From JANNBN01 sp031430595 (GTDB lineage Bacteria > Actinomycetota > Acidimicrobiia > Acidimicrobiales > JANYDT01), in NCBI GenBank assembly GCA_031430595.1, contig JANPBU010000007.1, forward strand, positions 1 to 64,000: a DNA stretch of 64,000 nt, given 5' to 3'. Under the pieces are notes generated by a model. The model ran no database searches, was not told the origin of the DNA, and was given only the letters and a program-made list of their open reading frames with translations. Below, piece by piece: positions 50,975 to 59,993 of the stretch. Every line of letters begins with the position of its first letter. Position 1 is the stretch's first letter. The translations under genes and the position numbers were made by a program.

Positions 50975-52570
50975 TTAGCGTTTTCCGAACAAGGCAACTT
51001 TCTCGGAAGCAGGTTCACGGTTGACGAGCAACACAGCTTTGCCATCTACCCGGGCCGGCTTCGAATCGACCGTGAACGCCTGAAGCGAACTGGGTTCGAA
51101 CCCGCGGAACAGGTTGGCCAAGCCAATCAAATCAAGGGTGCTGTAGGTTCCGTCGATACGGATGGCCTTCGTCAAGTCAGTAATGAGTGCGTTGGCCGTC
51201 ACCGGATTTCGCCCTCCTGCATCGATAGCGCGCTGCATAACTTGACGAATGAATTCTTGTTGGCGCAACACGCGACCTAAGTCACCGCGTGGGTCGGTAA
51301 CCCACTTTCCGCTTTTGAATTCCTCTAGTTTCCGGCTTCGAACCAAACTCATGGACTGGACCGGATCAAGGATGCGGCAACCAGCCTCTTGAGCCAACCC
51401 GGTTTTAGGATCACGAACCGGATTTTCGAAACAGAAGTTCACGCCTCCAAGTGTGCCGACAACCGACTGGAAACCGCTGAAGTCAACTTCGACTACATGA
51501 TTGATCGGAACCCCAAAATTCTGCTGGATGGTTTTCACTAATCGTTTCGTGCTTCCGGCATAGGCCGAGTTGATTCGATCGTTCTTTCCAGTTTCGGCGA
51601 TATTGACAAACAAATCGCGTGGGAAGGAGAGGATCGCGGCCTCTTCGCCCTTCTTGTCAATTCGAAGCAGCATGATGGTGTCGGAACGTTTTCCGCCCAC
51701 TTCGCCGAACGTGTCTGTTTGTTCAGCATCAACATTGGCTCGCGAGTCGGTTCCGATGATCAGTGTATTTTCGGCGGTCACACCACCAATTGGTTCGACA
51801 TCGAGTTGGGTAACGAGTAACCGATTCGGTTTCGGCTTTTCAGCCTCAGGAAGATTTACCACCGGTGCCGCAGCGCATGCCGGATCTTCTTCACACGAAC
51901 CCTCGCCGGGAATCGTAACGATGGGTGCAGGGCCCCCAGCAAGCGACGACACCGGAACAAGCGAGGTTGTGAGGCTCAACGTGGTAACCGGTTGGTTCGG
52001 GTCAACGACATCACCGGTAAACGGTTGTGTCACGGCCGGCACCCCAGGGCGGTCGAGGTCAAGGCTGTCCAAGTCATCGATACGTTGAATTTGGTTAAGT
52101 CGAAAGACAACGAAACCCACGATGAGAACCAGAACCGTCGCCAGCGCCATCAGAGCGCGTGCAGCGTTACGCCTACGTCGTTTCTTTTTCGGCGGCGCAC
52201 CAACAACCGCAGGCCGTTTGGAATCAGCAGATGCCTTGACCGCTGACGGCTTAGAGTCGACGGAAGGCTTGGAATTGTCCCGCTGCTTGGAATTGACCGG
52301 CTGTGTCGAATTGATGGGGACTGCGAGAGGTTGCGGTTTATCAGCGTCATGTCGCCTATCTAGGCGTGCATAGTATTCGGCGTCGTCGAGATCTAGGTCG
52401 AGATCAGCATCAAACGACCCAGAGTCATCATCGTCAAGTTCAACGTCAGACAAATCGATAGTGTCAGGAAGCGTTACCTGCCTCGTTGTGCTTTTGGCCG
52501 ACCAGTCAGACCAGTCATCAAGTCGATTGGTCTCGTTGGGTGTCATTTCCTCAGGACGATTCGGAGACAT
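50975..52570 (-). CDS. LytR-CpsA-Psr (LCP) family wall-polymer ligase
   Basis: 531 aa. A long acidic, low-complexity cytosolic region (1-130, with DLDLDLDD and NSK/DSK repeats) is followed by a basic stop (PPKKKRRRRN) and one membrane span (MALATVLVLIVGFVVF, about 140-157). The extracellular LCP domain (about 275-430) has NTLIIGTDSRA, KRSDTIMLLRID, ILSFPRDLFVNI and NDRINSAYAG, the polyprenyl-phosphate-binding Arg and Asp residues. It attaches surface polymers to peptidoglycan, fitting the neighbouring glycan genes. It is downstream of murA by 6 nt. Confidence 0.92.
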   Translation of the reverse strand: MSPNRPEEMTPNETNRLDDWSDWSAKSTTRQVTLPDTIDLSDVELDDDDSGSFDADLDLDLDDAEYYARLDRRHDADKPQPLAVPINSTQPVNSKQRDNSKPSVDSKPSAVKASADSKRPAVVGAPPKKKRRRRNAARALMALATVLVLIVGFVVFRLNQIQRIDDLDSLDLDRPGVPAVTQPFTGDVVDPNQPVTTLSLTTSLVPVSSLAGGPAPIVTIPGEGSCEEDPACAAAPVVNLPEAEKPKPNRLLVTQLDVEPIGGVTAENTLIIGTDSRANVDAEQTDTFGEVGGKRSDTIMLLRIDKKGEEAAILSFPRDLFVNIAETGKNDRINSAYAGSTKRLVKTIQQNFGVPINHVVEVDFSGFQSVVGTLGGVNFCFENPVRDPKTGLAQEAGCRILDPVQSMSLVRSRKLEEFKSGKWVTDPRGDLGRVLRQQEFIRQVMQRAIDAGGRNPVTANALITDLTKAIRIDGTYSTLDLIGLANLFRGFEPSSLQAFTVDSKPARVDGKAVLLVNREPASEKVALFGKR

Positions 52571-52576
52571 GATCGC

Positions 52577-53917
52577 TCAGCTCGCAGACACCACTCGGGC
52601 ACCAAGTCGGTGAAGTTTGCCAAGAAAACCCTCGTACCCGCGTTCGATCATTGAAGCTCCTCGTATGGTCGTGTTGCCCTCAGCAAGGAGGGCGGCGATG
52701 ACATGACTGAAACCTGCCCGCAAATCTGGCACTTCAACGTCGGCACCTTTGAGGGGCGTTACCCCATGAAAGGTGGCCAAATGATTGTGTCCCAAACCCC
52801 CGAAACGACAAGCTCTACCCTTCGGGCAACCAGCAGTTACCTGAATATCGGCACCCATATCGACGAGCGCTTTCGTATACGTAAACCGATTTTCGTACAC
52901 CGTTTCGTGAATGATCGATGTGCCGTTCGCCTGCGTCAGGGTAACTCCAACCGGGGCCTGCCAGTCGGTCATGAACCCCGGATGTACTGCGGTATCGAGT
53001 TCAACCGGATGGAGTTCGTCGCTGTCTCGGTAAAAGCGAATGCCTTGGGGGCCGGCCGTGAACGAACCGCCAAGCATTCGGTAAACACCGAGGAAACTCA
53101 CCATGTCATCGACTCGAGCACCCCGCACAAACACTTCGCCATGAGTGGCGATCGCCGCACACGCCCAACTTGACACCTCAAGGCGATCAGGTATCGCTAC
53201 ATGCTGGTATCCGTTGAGTGAACGTTGACCGTGAATGACCATGGTTCGATCGTCTCTGAACATGATCGCTGCACCCATCTTTTGCAGCACAGCTATCAGG
53301 TCAAGAATTTCCGGCTCGATCGCCGCGCCGTGAAGCACTGTCGTGCCCTCGGCCAACACGGCGCTCAGCAACACCTGCTCGGTCGCTCCCACCGATGGAA
53401 AAGGAAGGCGAAGTTCGCAACCAACGAGACGATCGGCCGTGAGGTGCCAACCGTCGGCTTGCTCATCGATCTCGGCACCAAGCTGCTCAAGTGCCATCAA
53501 ATGCCAATTGACTTGACGTTTTCCAATGTCGTCACCGCCGAGTGACGGGATGATTGCCTGCCCGGTACGGTGCAGCAGCGGGCCACATAGCAAAATGGGA
53601 ATCCGGCTTTTCCCGGAAAAGTCTCTCGCCGCTTCGATGCTCATCGGGGTAACGGTGTCGGCGTGAACCTGAACGGTGCCTGCCCCGTCTTCGCCGGTTT
53701 GTACCCCAACGCCCATCGCCCGAAGCATGTCAGTCACTATGCGGGTATCGGCGATAGCCGGGGTGTTGTGCAGCACCGTTGGCTTATCGGTCAACAACGC
53801 AGCAACTAGCTGCTTTGAGATTGAATTTTTTGCTCCTCGAACAGAAACCTCACCCGTGATGGGGTGGCCTCCTTCGATGGTGATGACGTCGACGAGCCCG
53901 TCAGGTGTGGCAACCAT
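52577..53917 (-). CDS. murA: UDP-N-acetylglucosamine 1-carboxyvinyltransferase, Cys-to-Asp form
   Basis: 446 aa, EPSP-synthase-like fold with two inverse alpha/beta barrels. Conserved parts are VRGAKNSISKQLVAALLTDK (Lys30, Asn31), SGKSRIPILLCGPLLHR and TDWQAPVGVTLTQANG. In the active-site loop the usual GGCAIGAR reads GGDDIGKR, so Asp129 replaces the fosfomycin-reactive Cys. The same exchange in M. tuberculosis MurA gives intrinsic fosfomycin resistance. It catalyses the first committed step of peptidoglycan synthesis. Confidence 0.9.
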   Translation of the reverse strand: MVATPDGLVDVITIEGGHPITGEVSVRGAKNSISKQLVAALLTDKPTVLHNTPAIADTRIVTDMLRAMGVGVQTGEDGAGTVQVHADTVTPMSIEAARDFSGKSRIPILLCGPLLHRTGQAIIPSLGGDDIGKRQVNWHLMALEQLGAEIDEQADGWHLTADRLVGCELRLPFPSVGATEQVLLSAVLAEGTTVLHGAAIEPEILDLIAVLQKMGAAIMFRDDRTMVIHGQRSLNGYQHVAIPDRLEVSSWACAAIATHGEVFVRGARVDDMVSFLGVYRMLGGSFTAGPQGIRFYRDSDELHPVELDTAVHPGFMTDWQAPVGVTLTQANGTSIIHETVYENRFTYTKALVDMGADIQVTAGCPKGRACRFGGLGHNHLATFHGVTPLKGADVEVPDLRAGFSHVIAALLAEGNTTIRGASMIERGYEGFLGKLHRLGARVVSAS

Positions 53918-54007
53918 GGAGGTAGAGGTTACCGGGATACAACCCTCCCTGGGACATGTCGAGGCTCGTTGTTGTTCTTGTGTTGGTGCTGAAGTACCGT
54001 CGCATGG

Positions 54008-54940
54008 GTGATTTTGGTTATTGCCGGAGGGGTTGGGGCGGCACGTTTTCTCAACGGTCTACTCAAGGTTGTTTCGTCAAGCGAAGTAACCGTTGTCGTA
54101 AACGTGGCCGATGACACGGTGTTTCATGGACTGCACATCAGCCCTGACATTGACACTGTCGTCTATACAACTGCTGGTGCCATTGATCCGGAGCGTGGCT
54201 GGGGTTTGGCTAACGAATCATGGCGAGCTATGGATGCCCTGAAACGATATGGCCCGTTTGGCGCAGTTGACTGGTTCAATCTTGGTGACCAGGATCTGGC
54301 AACGCACCTCTGGCGCACCGCCCGATTGCGCGAGGGTGCGACCCTCACCGAAGTTACCGATGAACTGCGAAACGCGTGGGGGCTCGGGTATCGGTTACTT
54401 CCGGTAACAAACGACCGGGTATCAACAATGGTGACCACACCACAAGGTGAATTGGCTTTCCAAGAATATTTTGTTCGCCTTCGCCACGACGTTGAAGTGA
54501 AGTCGATTCGTTTCGATGGAATCGATCTGGCGCTCCCAGCCGCCGGAGTTCTAGATGCAATTTTGTCGGCCGACCGAATCATCATCGCGCCATCGAATCC
54601 GCTCGTCAGTGTTGGCCCGGTGCTTGCTGTGAAGGGGGTTCGTGAGGCACTCACTTCTCGACGAGACGCATGTGTTGCCATCTCGCCGATCATTGGAGGG
54701 GCCGCATTGAAAGGGCCAGCAGATCGAATGCTCAAAGATCTTGGCCATACTTCGTCGGTTGAAGGCGTTGCGGCCCTATATAAAGATATAATCAGCACAC
54801 TTATTATCGACGATGTTGACGCTGATCGTGTTCAACTTGTAGAAGCTACCGGTGTCCGGGCCGTGGTCACCCCTACAATCATGTCGCTGCCGGGTGTGTC
54901 AGAGTCACTGGCGAACGCCTGCCTGTTGTTGGCAGAATAG
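54008..54940 (+). CDS. cofD: 2-phospho-L-lactate (or PEP) transferase of F420 synthesis
   Basis: 310 aa from a GTG. IAGGVGAARFLNGL at the start, VVVNVADDTVFHGLHISPD, TVVYTTAGAIDPERGWGLAN and LGDQDLATHLWRT are hallmark segments of CofD/FbiA. The late APSNPLVSVGPVLAVKGVRE and PIIGGAALKGPADRM complete the fold. It joins the phospho-lactyl or enolpyruvyl group to Fo, giving F420-0. cofE follows 7 nt later. The start region shares the divergent promoter with murA. Confidence 0.95.
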   Translation: MILVIAGGVGAARFLNGLLKVVSSSEVTVVVNVADDTVFHGLHISPDIDTVVYTTAGAIDPERGWGLANESWRAMDALKRYGPFGAVDWFNLGDQDLATHLWRTARLREGATLTEVTDELRNAWGLGYRLLPVTNDRVSTMVTTPQGELAFQEYFVRLRHDVEVKSIRFDGIDLALPAAGVLDAILSADRIIIAPSNPLVSVGPVLAVKGVREALTSRRDACVAISPIIGGAALKGPADRMLKDLGHTSSVEGVAALYKDIISTLIIDDVDADRVQLVEATGVRAVVTPTIMSLPGVSESLANACLLLAE

Positions 54941-54947
54941 TGTCTTC

Positions 54948-55667
54948 ATGAGTATCGAACTGCTTCCCATCCACGGCATTCCCGAAGTTGTTCCCGGTGA
55001 CATCCTCGCTCAACTGATCCTTGACGCAGTGTTCCCGCAGCCCGGGCTGCAAGATGGTGACGTTGTCGTGGTGACCCAAAAGGTCGTGTCAAAAGCTGAA
55101 GGGCGACTCGTCGCCATCGACACCGAGATCCCCGATGATCACAAGCGACTCGTCCTTGATGAAGCCGTGCGAGTTGTACGTCGGCGGGTATCAGAACGCG
55201 GCGAGCTACTCATTACCGAAACTCGGCACGGTTTCGTGTGCGCCAATTCAGGCATCGACCTATCGAACGTTGCGCAGGGATACGCTGCGCTGCTTCCACT
55301 AGATTCCGATCGATCAGCGCGTCGAATTCGCGACGGAATACGAGGTCGTGGCGGTTTCACGGTTGGGGTGATTATCAGCGACACATTTGGGCGGGCGTGG
55401 CGCAAAGGCCTTACCGATGTTGCACTCGGTACTGCTGGCATTGCTGGGGTGAACGACCTCCGCGGCACCCAAGACTCGCAAGGACGGGTGTTGGAAGTGA
55501 CTGAAGTTTGTGTGGCCGACGAACTTGCAGGTGCTGCCGACCTGGTGATGGGAAAGGCGTCGGGTATTGCGGCTGCGATCATTCGCGGGGTCGACCCGTT
55601 GTGGCTCAGAGAGTCGAGTGTGGCAGCCGAAATTGTTCGCCCGCCACTCGAAGATCTCTTCCGCTAA
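54948..55667 (+). CDS. cofE: F420-0:gamma-glutamyl ligase
   Basis: 239 aa, a stand-alone CofE. Conserved segments are IPEVVPGDILAQLILDA, DVVVVTQKVVSKAEGR, RHGFVCANSGIDLSNV and VIISDTFGRAWRKGLTDVAL, with Asp and Thr ligands for metal and GTP. The end EIVRPPLEDLFR closes the domain. The C-terminal nitroreductase-like domain found in mycobacterial FbiB is absent. It adds the glutamate tail of F420. Confidence 0.95.
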   Translation: MSIELLPIHGIPEVVPGDILAQLILDAVFPQPGLQDGDVVVVTQKVVSKAEGRLVAIDTEIPDDHKRLVLDEAVRVVRRRVSERGELLITETRHGFVCANSGIDLSNVAQGYAALLPLDSDRSARRIRDGIRGRGGFTVGVIISDTFGRAWRKGLTDVALGTAGIAGVNDLRGTQDSQGRVLEVTEVCVADELAGAADLVMGKASGIAAAIIRGVDPLWLRESSVAAEIVRPPLEDLFR

Positions 55668-55747
55668 ACCCGTTCCGTCAGCAACCACTTAAATTTCGCC
55701 GAAGACACCCGTTGGCACTGGTTGCAGTAGTTCCCGCGCCGCATCCA

Positions 55748-55793
55748 CGAGGCTCACTCTTGGTGATGGTCCGACCGTTCTTAGTGAGCCTCG
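55748..55793. terminator. inverted repeat between convergent cofE and the nucleotidyltransferase gene
   Basis: CGAGGCTCACT (55748-55758) and AGTGAGCCTCG (55783-55793) form a perfect 11-bp stem with a 24-nt loop. There is no T-run. Placed in the middle of a 185-nt convergent gap, it may act as a two-way transcription end or processing site. Confidence 0.45.
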
Positions 55794-55852
55794 CCGAGGC
55801 GGCGCGTAGTGGCGTTGTGTTGCGCTGTGCAACGATTCGAAGCTGAGTAGTC

Positions 55853-56848
55853 CTAAGCCGAAACGCGTTCGCCGCAGAGCGACGTTTCAGCAGCGATTTC
55901 GACGCTGTCGCCAACCACGGTGATACCGGTCACCGAGGCGCGGTCTCCAACAACCACGTTTTCGCCGATAACGGAATCTTCGATACGGGCACCCGCACCA
56001 ATTCGTGCCCCAGGAAGCAGCACCGAGCGAATGATTCGGGCACCGGCCGCAATCACGCAGCGGCTGTCGATTACCGAATCGTCAACCTGGGCACTGGGGT
56101 CGACAATGGCATCGTCGGCCACATGGCTTGACCCGTTGAGCAGGTCTCGGTTGGCTTGAAGGTAGAGAAGCGGGGTTCCGGCGTCGATCCAGTAGGCAGA
56201 CGAATGAACGGCGAAGAGCCGACCTTCAGCCACGATTGCCGGGAACGTTTCGCGTTCAATCGAAACTTTTCGGCCATTCGGGATTCGGGCAAACACAGAG
56301 GGGTTGAGTACGTAGGTACCGCCGTTTATCCAATTCGTTGGCGCATCTTCACGGGTCGGTTTCTCAACAAACGCGGTCACTCGACCATCAGCATCGGTGG
56401 GAACAACACCGAACGCCGATGGGTCTTCCACTTCGGTGAGTGCCAGCGTTGCTTCGGCCCCCGTTGCCAGATGACGTTCGAGTTGCATCGTGATGTCAAG
56501 GCCGGTCAACACGTCACCATTGACGACCAGGAAAGGTTCTTCTAGGTCAAGGTATCCGGCATCTTCGGCGGCGAACCGAACAGCACCAGCGGTGTCGAGC
56601 GGGCTTGGTTCCACGGCATACTTCAGTCGAACGCCCGACGCCTCACCAGTCGGAAACGCCGCAATGAACGCGTCGGGCCGGTAGCCAAGGCTCAGCACAG
56701 CTTCATCGACGCCATGTTCGGCCAGATGCGCGAGTTTGCGTTCAAGAATTGAAATTCCAGCAACGGGAAGCATCGGCTTTGGCCGGGTATAGGTAAGTGG
56801 GCGAAGTCGTGTTCCTTCGCCACCGACCAAAATGATCGCCTTCGACAT
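55853..56848 (-). CDS. sugar-1-phosphate nucleotidyltransferase (mannose-1-P guanylyltransferase-like)
   Basis: 331 aa. The N-terminal signature is ILVGGEGTRLRPLTYTRPKP, with FLVVNGDVLTGLD as the D-x metal site and VEKPTREDAPTNWINGGTYV in the sugar pocket. The C-terminal left-handed beta-helix (hexapeptide repeats around ADDAIVDPSAQVDDSVID) is typical of GDP-mannose pyrophosphorylase-like actinobacterial ManB/Rv3264c. Glucose-1-P thymidylyl- or uridylyltransfer cannot be excluded. It supplies activated sugar to the neighbouring glycan genes. Confidence 0.88.
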   Translation of the reverse strand: MSKAIILVGGEGTRLRPLTYTRPKPMLPVAGISILERKLAHLAEHGVDEAVLSLGYRPDAFIAAFPTGEASGVRLKYAVEPSPLDTAGAVRFAAEDAGYLDLEEPFLVVNGDVLTGLDITMQLERHLATGAEATLALTEVEDPSAFGVVPTDADGRVTAFVEKPTREDAPTNWINGGTYVLNPSVFARIPNGRKVSIERETFPAIVAEGRLFAVHSSAYWIDAGTPLLYLQANRDLLNGSSHVADDAIVDPSAQVDDSVIDSRCVIAAGARIIRSVLLPGARIGAGARIEDSVIGENVVVGDRASVTGITVVGDSVEIAAETSLCGERVSA

Positions 56849-56859
56849 ATGGTGACGGA

Positions 56860-57846
56860 TTACTTTTTGACGGTGGTCGGCGTGGCAGCTTTAGCCGTGG
56901 TTGGTGCAACAACCGTCGTAGCACCGGAAGTTTTCGCGCCGACAATCGTCGTCGCCGTCACCGTCTCTACTGAGACCGGAAGTTGCCCGGTTGGGTCGGC
57001 CGAAACCACATCGGAAGGAGCGACCAAAGCAGAAGCCGAAGGGGGGAGATCGGGGACCTTGCCCTTCTCGATCAGTGCGAACACATAGGCATAATCTTTT
57101 TTGATAAGGATCGACGACGGTTTACCCAATGTACGCTTACCTTCAGCGGTCTTTTTTATCAGGCCCTCTTTGTTCAGCACGGTCTCAAACTCGTACACAG
57201 CGACTTCAGACACTTTGCCATTGAGACACTTGGTGCCAGCCTTGAGGACCGTAGCTTTGGTAGCGACAACCGAAGGATTATCGGTTGAGGCGGTCTTTGC
57301 TGGCAGCACAATTTTGGTATCCGTGACATCAAGCCCGGTTGCAGAAAAGAACTTGCTGAGTTGAGCGCGTCGTCCGGCAACCGCACGGCTGAACGGGTGC
57401 GTGTGGATCAGACCGTCGGCATGGGCATGAATACCAAATGGGTCGAGATCTTCTTCACCGTTGACCGGCGCAAGCCACTCTTTGCCTTTGGGCTTGGTGC
57501 AATCGAAGATGCCATAGGCAGCGTGAATATGCTGCCCTTCGTTGTATTTATCAAACCGGGCCTGGGCGGCCACCAGTTCCTTGGCCTTTGGCTTGTCCTT
57601 GTATTTCTTTTGTGCAGCTCGAAGCAGATCGGTTTCTTTCTGTGTCCGCGTTGGGGTAGCAAAGTAAGGAACGCCCCCATCTTCTCGTGTATTCAGATAC
57701 GACGAGGCAATGAGCCCTGTACCAACGACTGCAATACCGATCAGGGTGCCGTAGTAACCCCAGGAAGTAGAGGTCTGGCGTCGGGAAAGCCCACCGCCAG
57801 CTTTCGCAGCACGAGCAACTTTTTTGTTCGATTCAACCGAAGCCAT
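56860..57846 (-). CDS. membrane-anchored extracytoplasmic protein of unknown function
   Basis: 328 aa. One span near 28-48 (YYGTLIGIAVVGTGLIASSY) anchors a large outside domain. It contains a His-rich segment (GQHIHAAYGIFDC, then PFGIHAHADGLIHTHPFSR) with a likely metal site of four or more His. The last 60 residues are Thr/Val/Ala/Pro-rich and probably extended (VVAPTTAKAATPTTVKK). I cannot name the family with certainty. It is placed 12 nt after the rhamnosyltransferase-like gene, in the same direction. Confidence 0.75.
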   Translation of the reverse strand: MASVESNKKVARAAKAGGGLSRRQTSTSWGYYGTLIGIAVVGTGLIASSYLNTREDGGVPYFATPTRTQKETDLLRAAQKKYKDKPKAKELVAAQARFDKYNEGQHIHAAYGIFDCTKPKGKEWLAPVNGEEDLDPFGIHAHADGLIHTHPFSRAVAGRRAQLSKFFSATGLDVTDTKIVLPAKTASTDNPSVVATKATVLKAGTKCLNGKVSEVAVYEFETVLNKEGLIKKTAEGKRTLGKPSSILIKKDYAYVFALIEKGKVPDLPPSASALVAPSDVVSADPTGQLPVSVETVTATTIVGAKTSGATTVVAPTTAKAATPTTVKK

Positions 57847-57858
57847 AAGGGTTACAGG

Positions 57859-58797
57859 TTAGTGCCGGGAACGATCATTGCGGTGCAGGGTCGCTGATGG
57901 ACGCCGATTGATGCCGTGAAGGCCAATAAGTAGCAATACTCGGGCACACAAACCGGTAGCAATCACTGGCAGGGCCAACCGATCACGGCCCCGGGTTTTG
58001 CGAAGCACAAACCGCCACAGTGATCGATGGTGGGCAACAATCATACGGATCGGAACCTGTTGTGACGACGCCCCAATGGTGTGAACTAAGCGGGCCCCAT
58101 CGATTCGGGCCACCTTGCGGCCTGTGTTAGCCCAACGCCAACACAGGTCCACATCTTCTACGTACATGAAGTAGCTCTCGTCGAACCCGCCGACAGCTTG
58201 AAAATCGGCGCGACGAATCATCATCGCGGTGCCGGAAATCCACTCGGTGTTTTGCGCGGTTCCGATATAGCGACGGGTCCACGGATTATGTGGGGTCAGC
58301 GAACCAACAAATGCATGCCCGGCCGCGTCGATCAAGTTCGGAAACGTCCGAGCCGACGGGTACAGCGTTTCGTCTGGGTTAAGCACCGACGGGCCTACTG
58401 CAGCGAGGTGACGATCAGCAACAAGCCCGCCACGAAGCGCTTGCAGGCAATTCGCATGCATGTCGATATCCGGGTTGAGTACAGCCAAAAAACTGGCCGA
58501 AGTGCACGCAGCCCCACGATTTGCTGCTGATCCGAACCCGGCATTGACACCCAGTTCAATGAACCTAACGGTTCCGAACCTCGTGTCGGTTGCGTTCCAA
58601 CGGGCAATTTCAGCCTTCGTCGCCTGCGCATCAATGGAATCGAGAGAATGTTGCGTGTCGCTACTTTCAACGACGGTCACTGAAGCAGGACGATCAACAC
58701 CACACGACGCTGCGATGCTTGCCAAACAGGCCCAAATGATTGGCGACGATTTGTGTGTGACGACAATGACGTCAACGTCGCTGAGTGTGTTGTTCAC
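57859..58797 (-). CDS. GT2 rhamnosyltransferase-like protein (WbbL-like)
   Basis: 312 aa from the GTG at 58797, which overlaps the rmlD stop (GTGA). The GT-A fold shows VDVIVVTHKSSPIIWACLAS, IELGVNAGFGSAANRG, FLAVLNPDIDMHANCL (D-x-D-like PDID), ISGTAMMIRRADFQAVGGFD and YFMYVEDVDLCWRWA. The coupling to rmlD supports dTDP-rhamnose as donor, as for WbbL which builds the arabinogalactan linker in mycobacteria. Confidence 0.87.
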   Translation of the reverse strand: MNNTLSDVDVIVVTHKSSPIIWACLASIAASCGVDRPASVTVVESSDTQHSLDSIDAQATKAEIARWNATDTRFGTVRFIELGVNAGFGSAANRGAACTSASFLAVLNPDIDMHANCLQALRGGLVADRHLAAVGPSVLNPDETLYPSARTFPNLIDAAGHAFVGSLTPHNPWTRRYIGTAQNTEWISGTAMMIRRADFQAVGGFDESYFMYVEDVDLCWRWANTGRKVARIDGARLVHTIGASSQQVPIRMIVAHHRSLWRFVLRKTRGRDRLALPVIATGLCARVLLLIGLHGINRRPSATLHRNDRSRH

Positions 58798-59696
58798 TTC
58801 TTCGACGGAGACCACTCGCCCATACCTTCGAGGGTGTGACGCAAACTGTCGTTCCAATCGGGAAGCAGGCCCAAACCGGCGGCTTCCAATGCCACACAAG
58901 CAAGTAAGGAATAGGCCGGACGCGGGGCAGGTCGTTTTGGAAGCAGTTCGTCACTTGACACCGCCAGCACACGACTCGGATCGTGTCCGGTTGCCGAAAA
59001 AATGGCCTGAGCAAAATCGAACCATGTGGTCGGGCCGCTATTCGATGCATGGAACGTTCCGCCAAGGTGGCTCGCGCACAGGGAACGAAGGACGGCAGCG
59101 AGGTCTTTGGTGAATGTGGGCGAACCGTGTTGGTCGTTGACGACCGTGAGCGCCGAATGATTGTCGGCCCCCGCCTTCGCTAGACGGATCATCGTATTCA
59201 TGAAATTTTGCCCGTGAGCACTGCATACCCAGGCCGTTCTCACAATTGCAACCCGGTTACCAAGTATGTCGACCAGGTCACGTTCGCCGCCCAGTTTTGA
59301 GCGCCCGTAAGCACTGATTGGACGAGGAATGTCCCATTCGTTGTAGGCCTCGCCTCCGTTTGGGCCACCGCCGCGACCATCGAAGACGTAGTCGGTTGAC
59401 ACCGCAACTACCCGGGCACCAACAAGTTCGGCTGCCTCACCGATGTTTCTGCTTCCCCAAGCGTTAATGAGGTGTGCCTTGAGCGGGTCGGTTTCGCAGC
59501 CATCGACGTTGGTCCAGGCCGCGCCATGAATGATGCATTCCGGCCGCCACGCGCCAACTACTTGTAGAACCTGTTCTCGGTCGCTGACGTCGAGCGACGC
59601 GTGGTTCGCGGCCAACACTTCGTCGCCGTGGGCAGCCAAGAGTTGTTGGAGTTCAACACCGAGTTGGCCATTTGCGCCGGTTACAAGAATTCTCAC
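58794..59696 (-). CDS. rmlD: dTDP-4-dehydrorhamnose reductase
   Basis: 300 aa from the GTG at 59696, which lies one residue before the first strand; ATG codons at 59756 and 59789 would add about 20-30 unusual residues. SDR motifs are VTGANGQLGVELQQL, AVSTDYVFDG and the catalytic ISAYGRSKLGGE (Tyr-x3-Lys). It makes dTDP-L-rhamnose by NAD(P)H reduction. rmlA is 3 kb downstream on the same strand; rmlB and rmlC are not in this window. Confidence 0.92.
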   Translation of the reverse strand: MRILVTGANGQLGVELQQLLAAHGDEVLAANHASLDVSDREQVLQVVGAWRPECIIHGAAWTNVDGCETDPLKAHLINAWGSRNIGEAAELVGARVVAVSTDYVFDGRGGGPNGGEAYNEWDIPRPISAYGRSKLGGERDLVDILGNRVAIVRTAWVCSAHGQNFMNTMIRLAKAGADNHSALTVVNDQHGSPTFTKDLAAVLRSLCASHLGGTFHASNSGPTTWFDFAQAIFSATGHDPSRVLAVSSDELLPKRPAPRPAYSLLACVALEAAGLGLLPDWNDSLRHTLEGMGEWSPSKK

Positions 59697-59822
59697 GTCC
59701 GTGACGTTAGTTGTGTAGCCATGCGGTTCGGCGGCGACCGGTCGAGAAAGGGACATTGAAACTCTGAGCGGATCATCAACCTTGAGCAACGAAAATACTG
59801 CAGATCGTGGCAGGCTATTGAG

Positions 59823-59993
59823 GTGCAGAAACTTTTCCTGCTCTCGTACATTTTGCTGTGCCTCTACATACCGGTGAAGCGGTCGCGCCGTGCAACGCCC
59901 TACGGGGTTGGTCGAATACTGACTGACATCACGCTGTACGGCGCCTTTTTCGCAGTGTTTCTGCGGTTCTTTTACACACGGCTGCCAGCTTGA
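59823..59993 (+). CDS. small membrane protein coupled to the O-antigen-ligase-like gene
   Basis: 56 aa from a GTG at 59823. Two hydrophobic helices, KLFLLSYILLCLYIPVKR and TDITLYGAFFAVFLRFFY, are joined by the basic loop SRRATPYGVGR. The stop TGA overlaps the TTG of the next gene, so both are translated together. I recognise no family. A subunit or chaperone of the polymerase is the natural guess (inference). Confidence 0.6.
   Translation: MQKLFLLSYILLCLYIPVKRSRRATPYGVGRILTDITLYGAFFAVFLRFFYTRLPA

Noticed and set aside
55668..55852. Short + frame through the cofE downstream gap
   Set aside because: The peptide has no family features and crosses an 11-bp inverted repeat; treated as intergenic.
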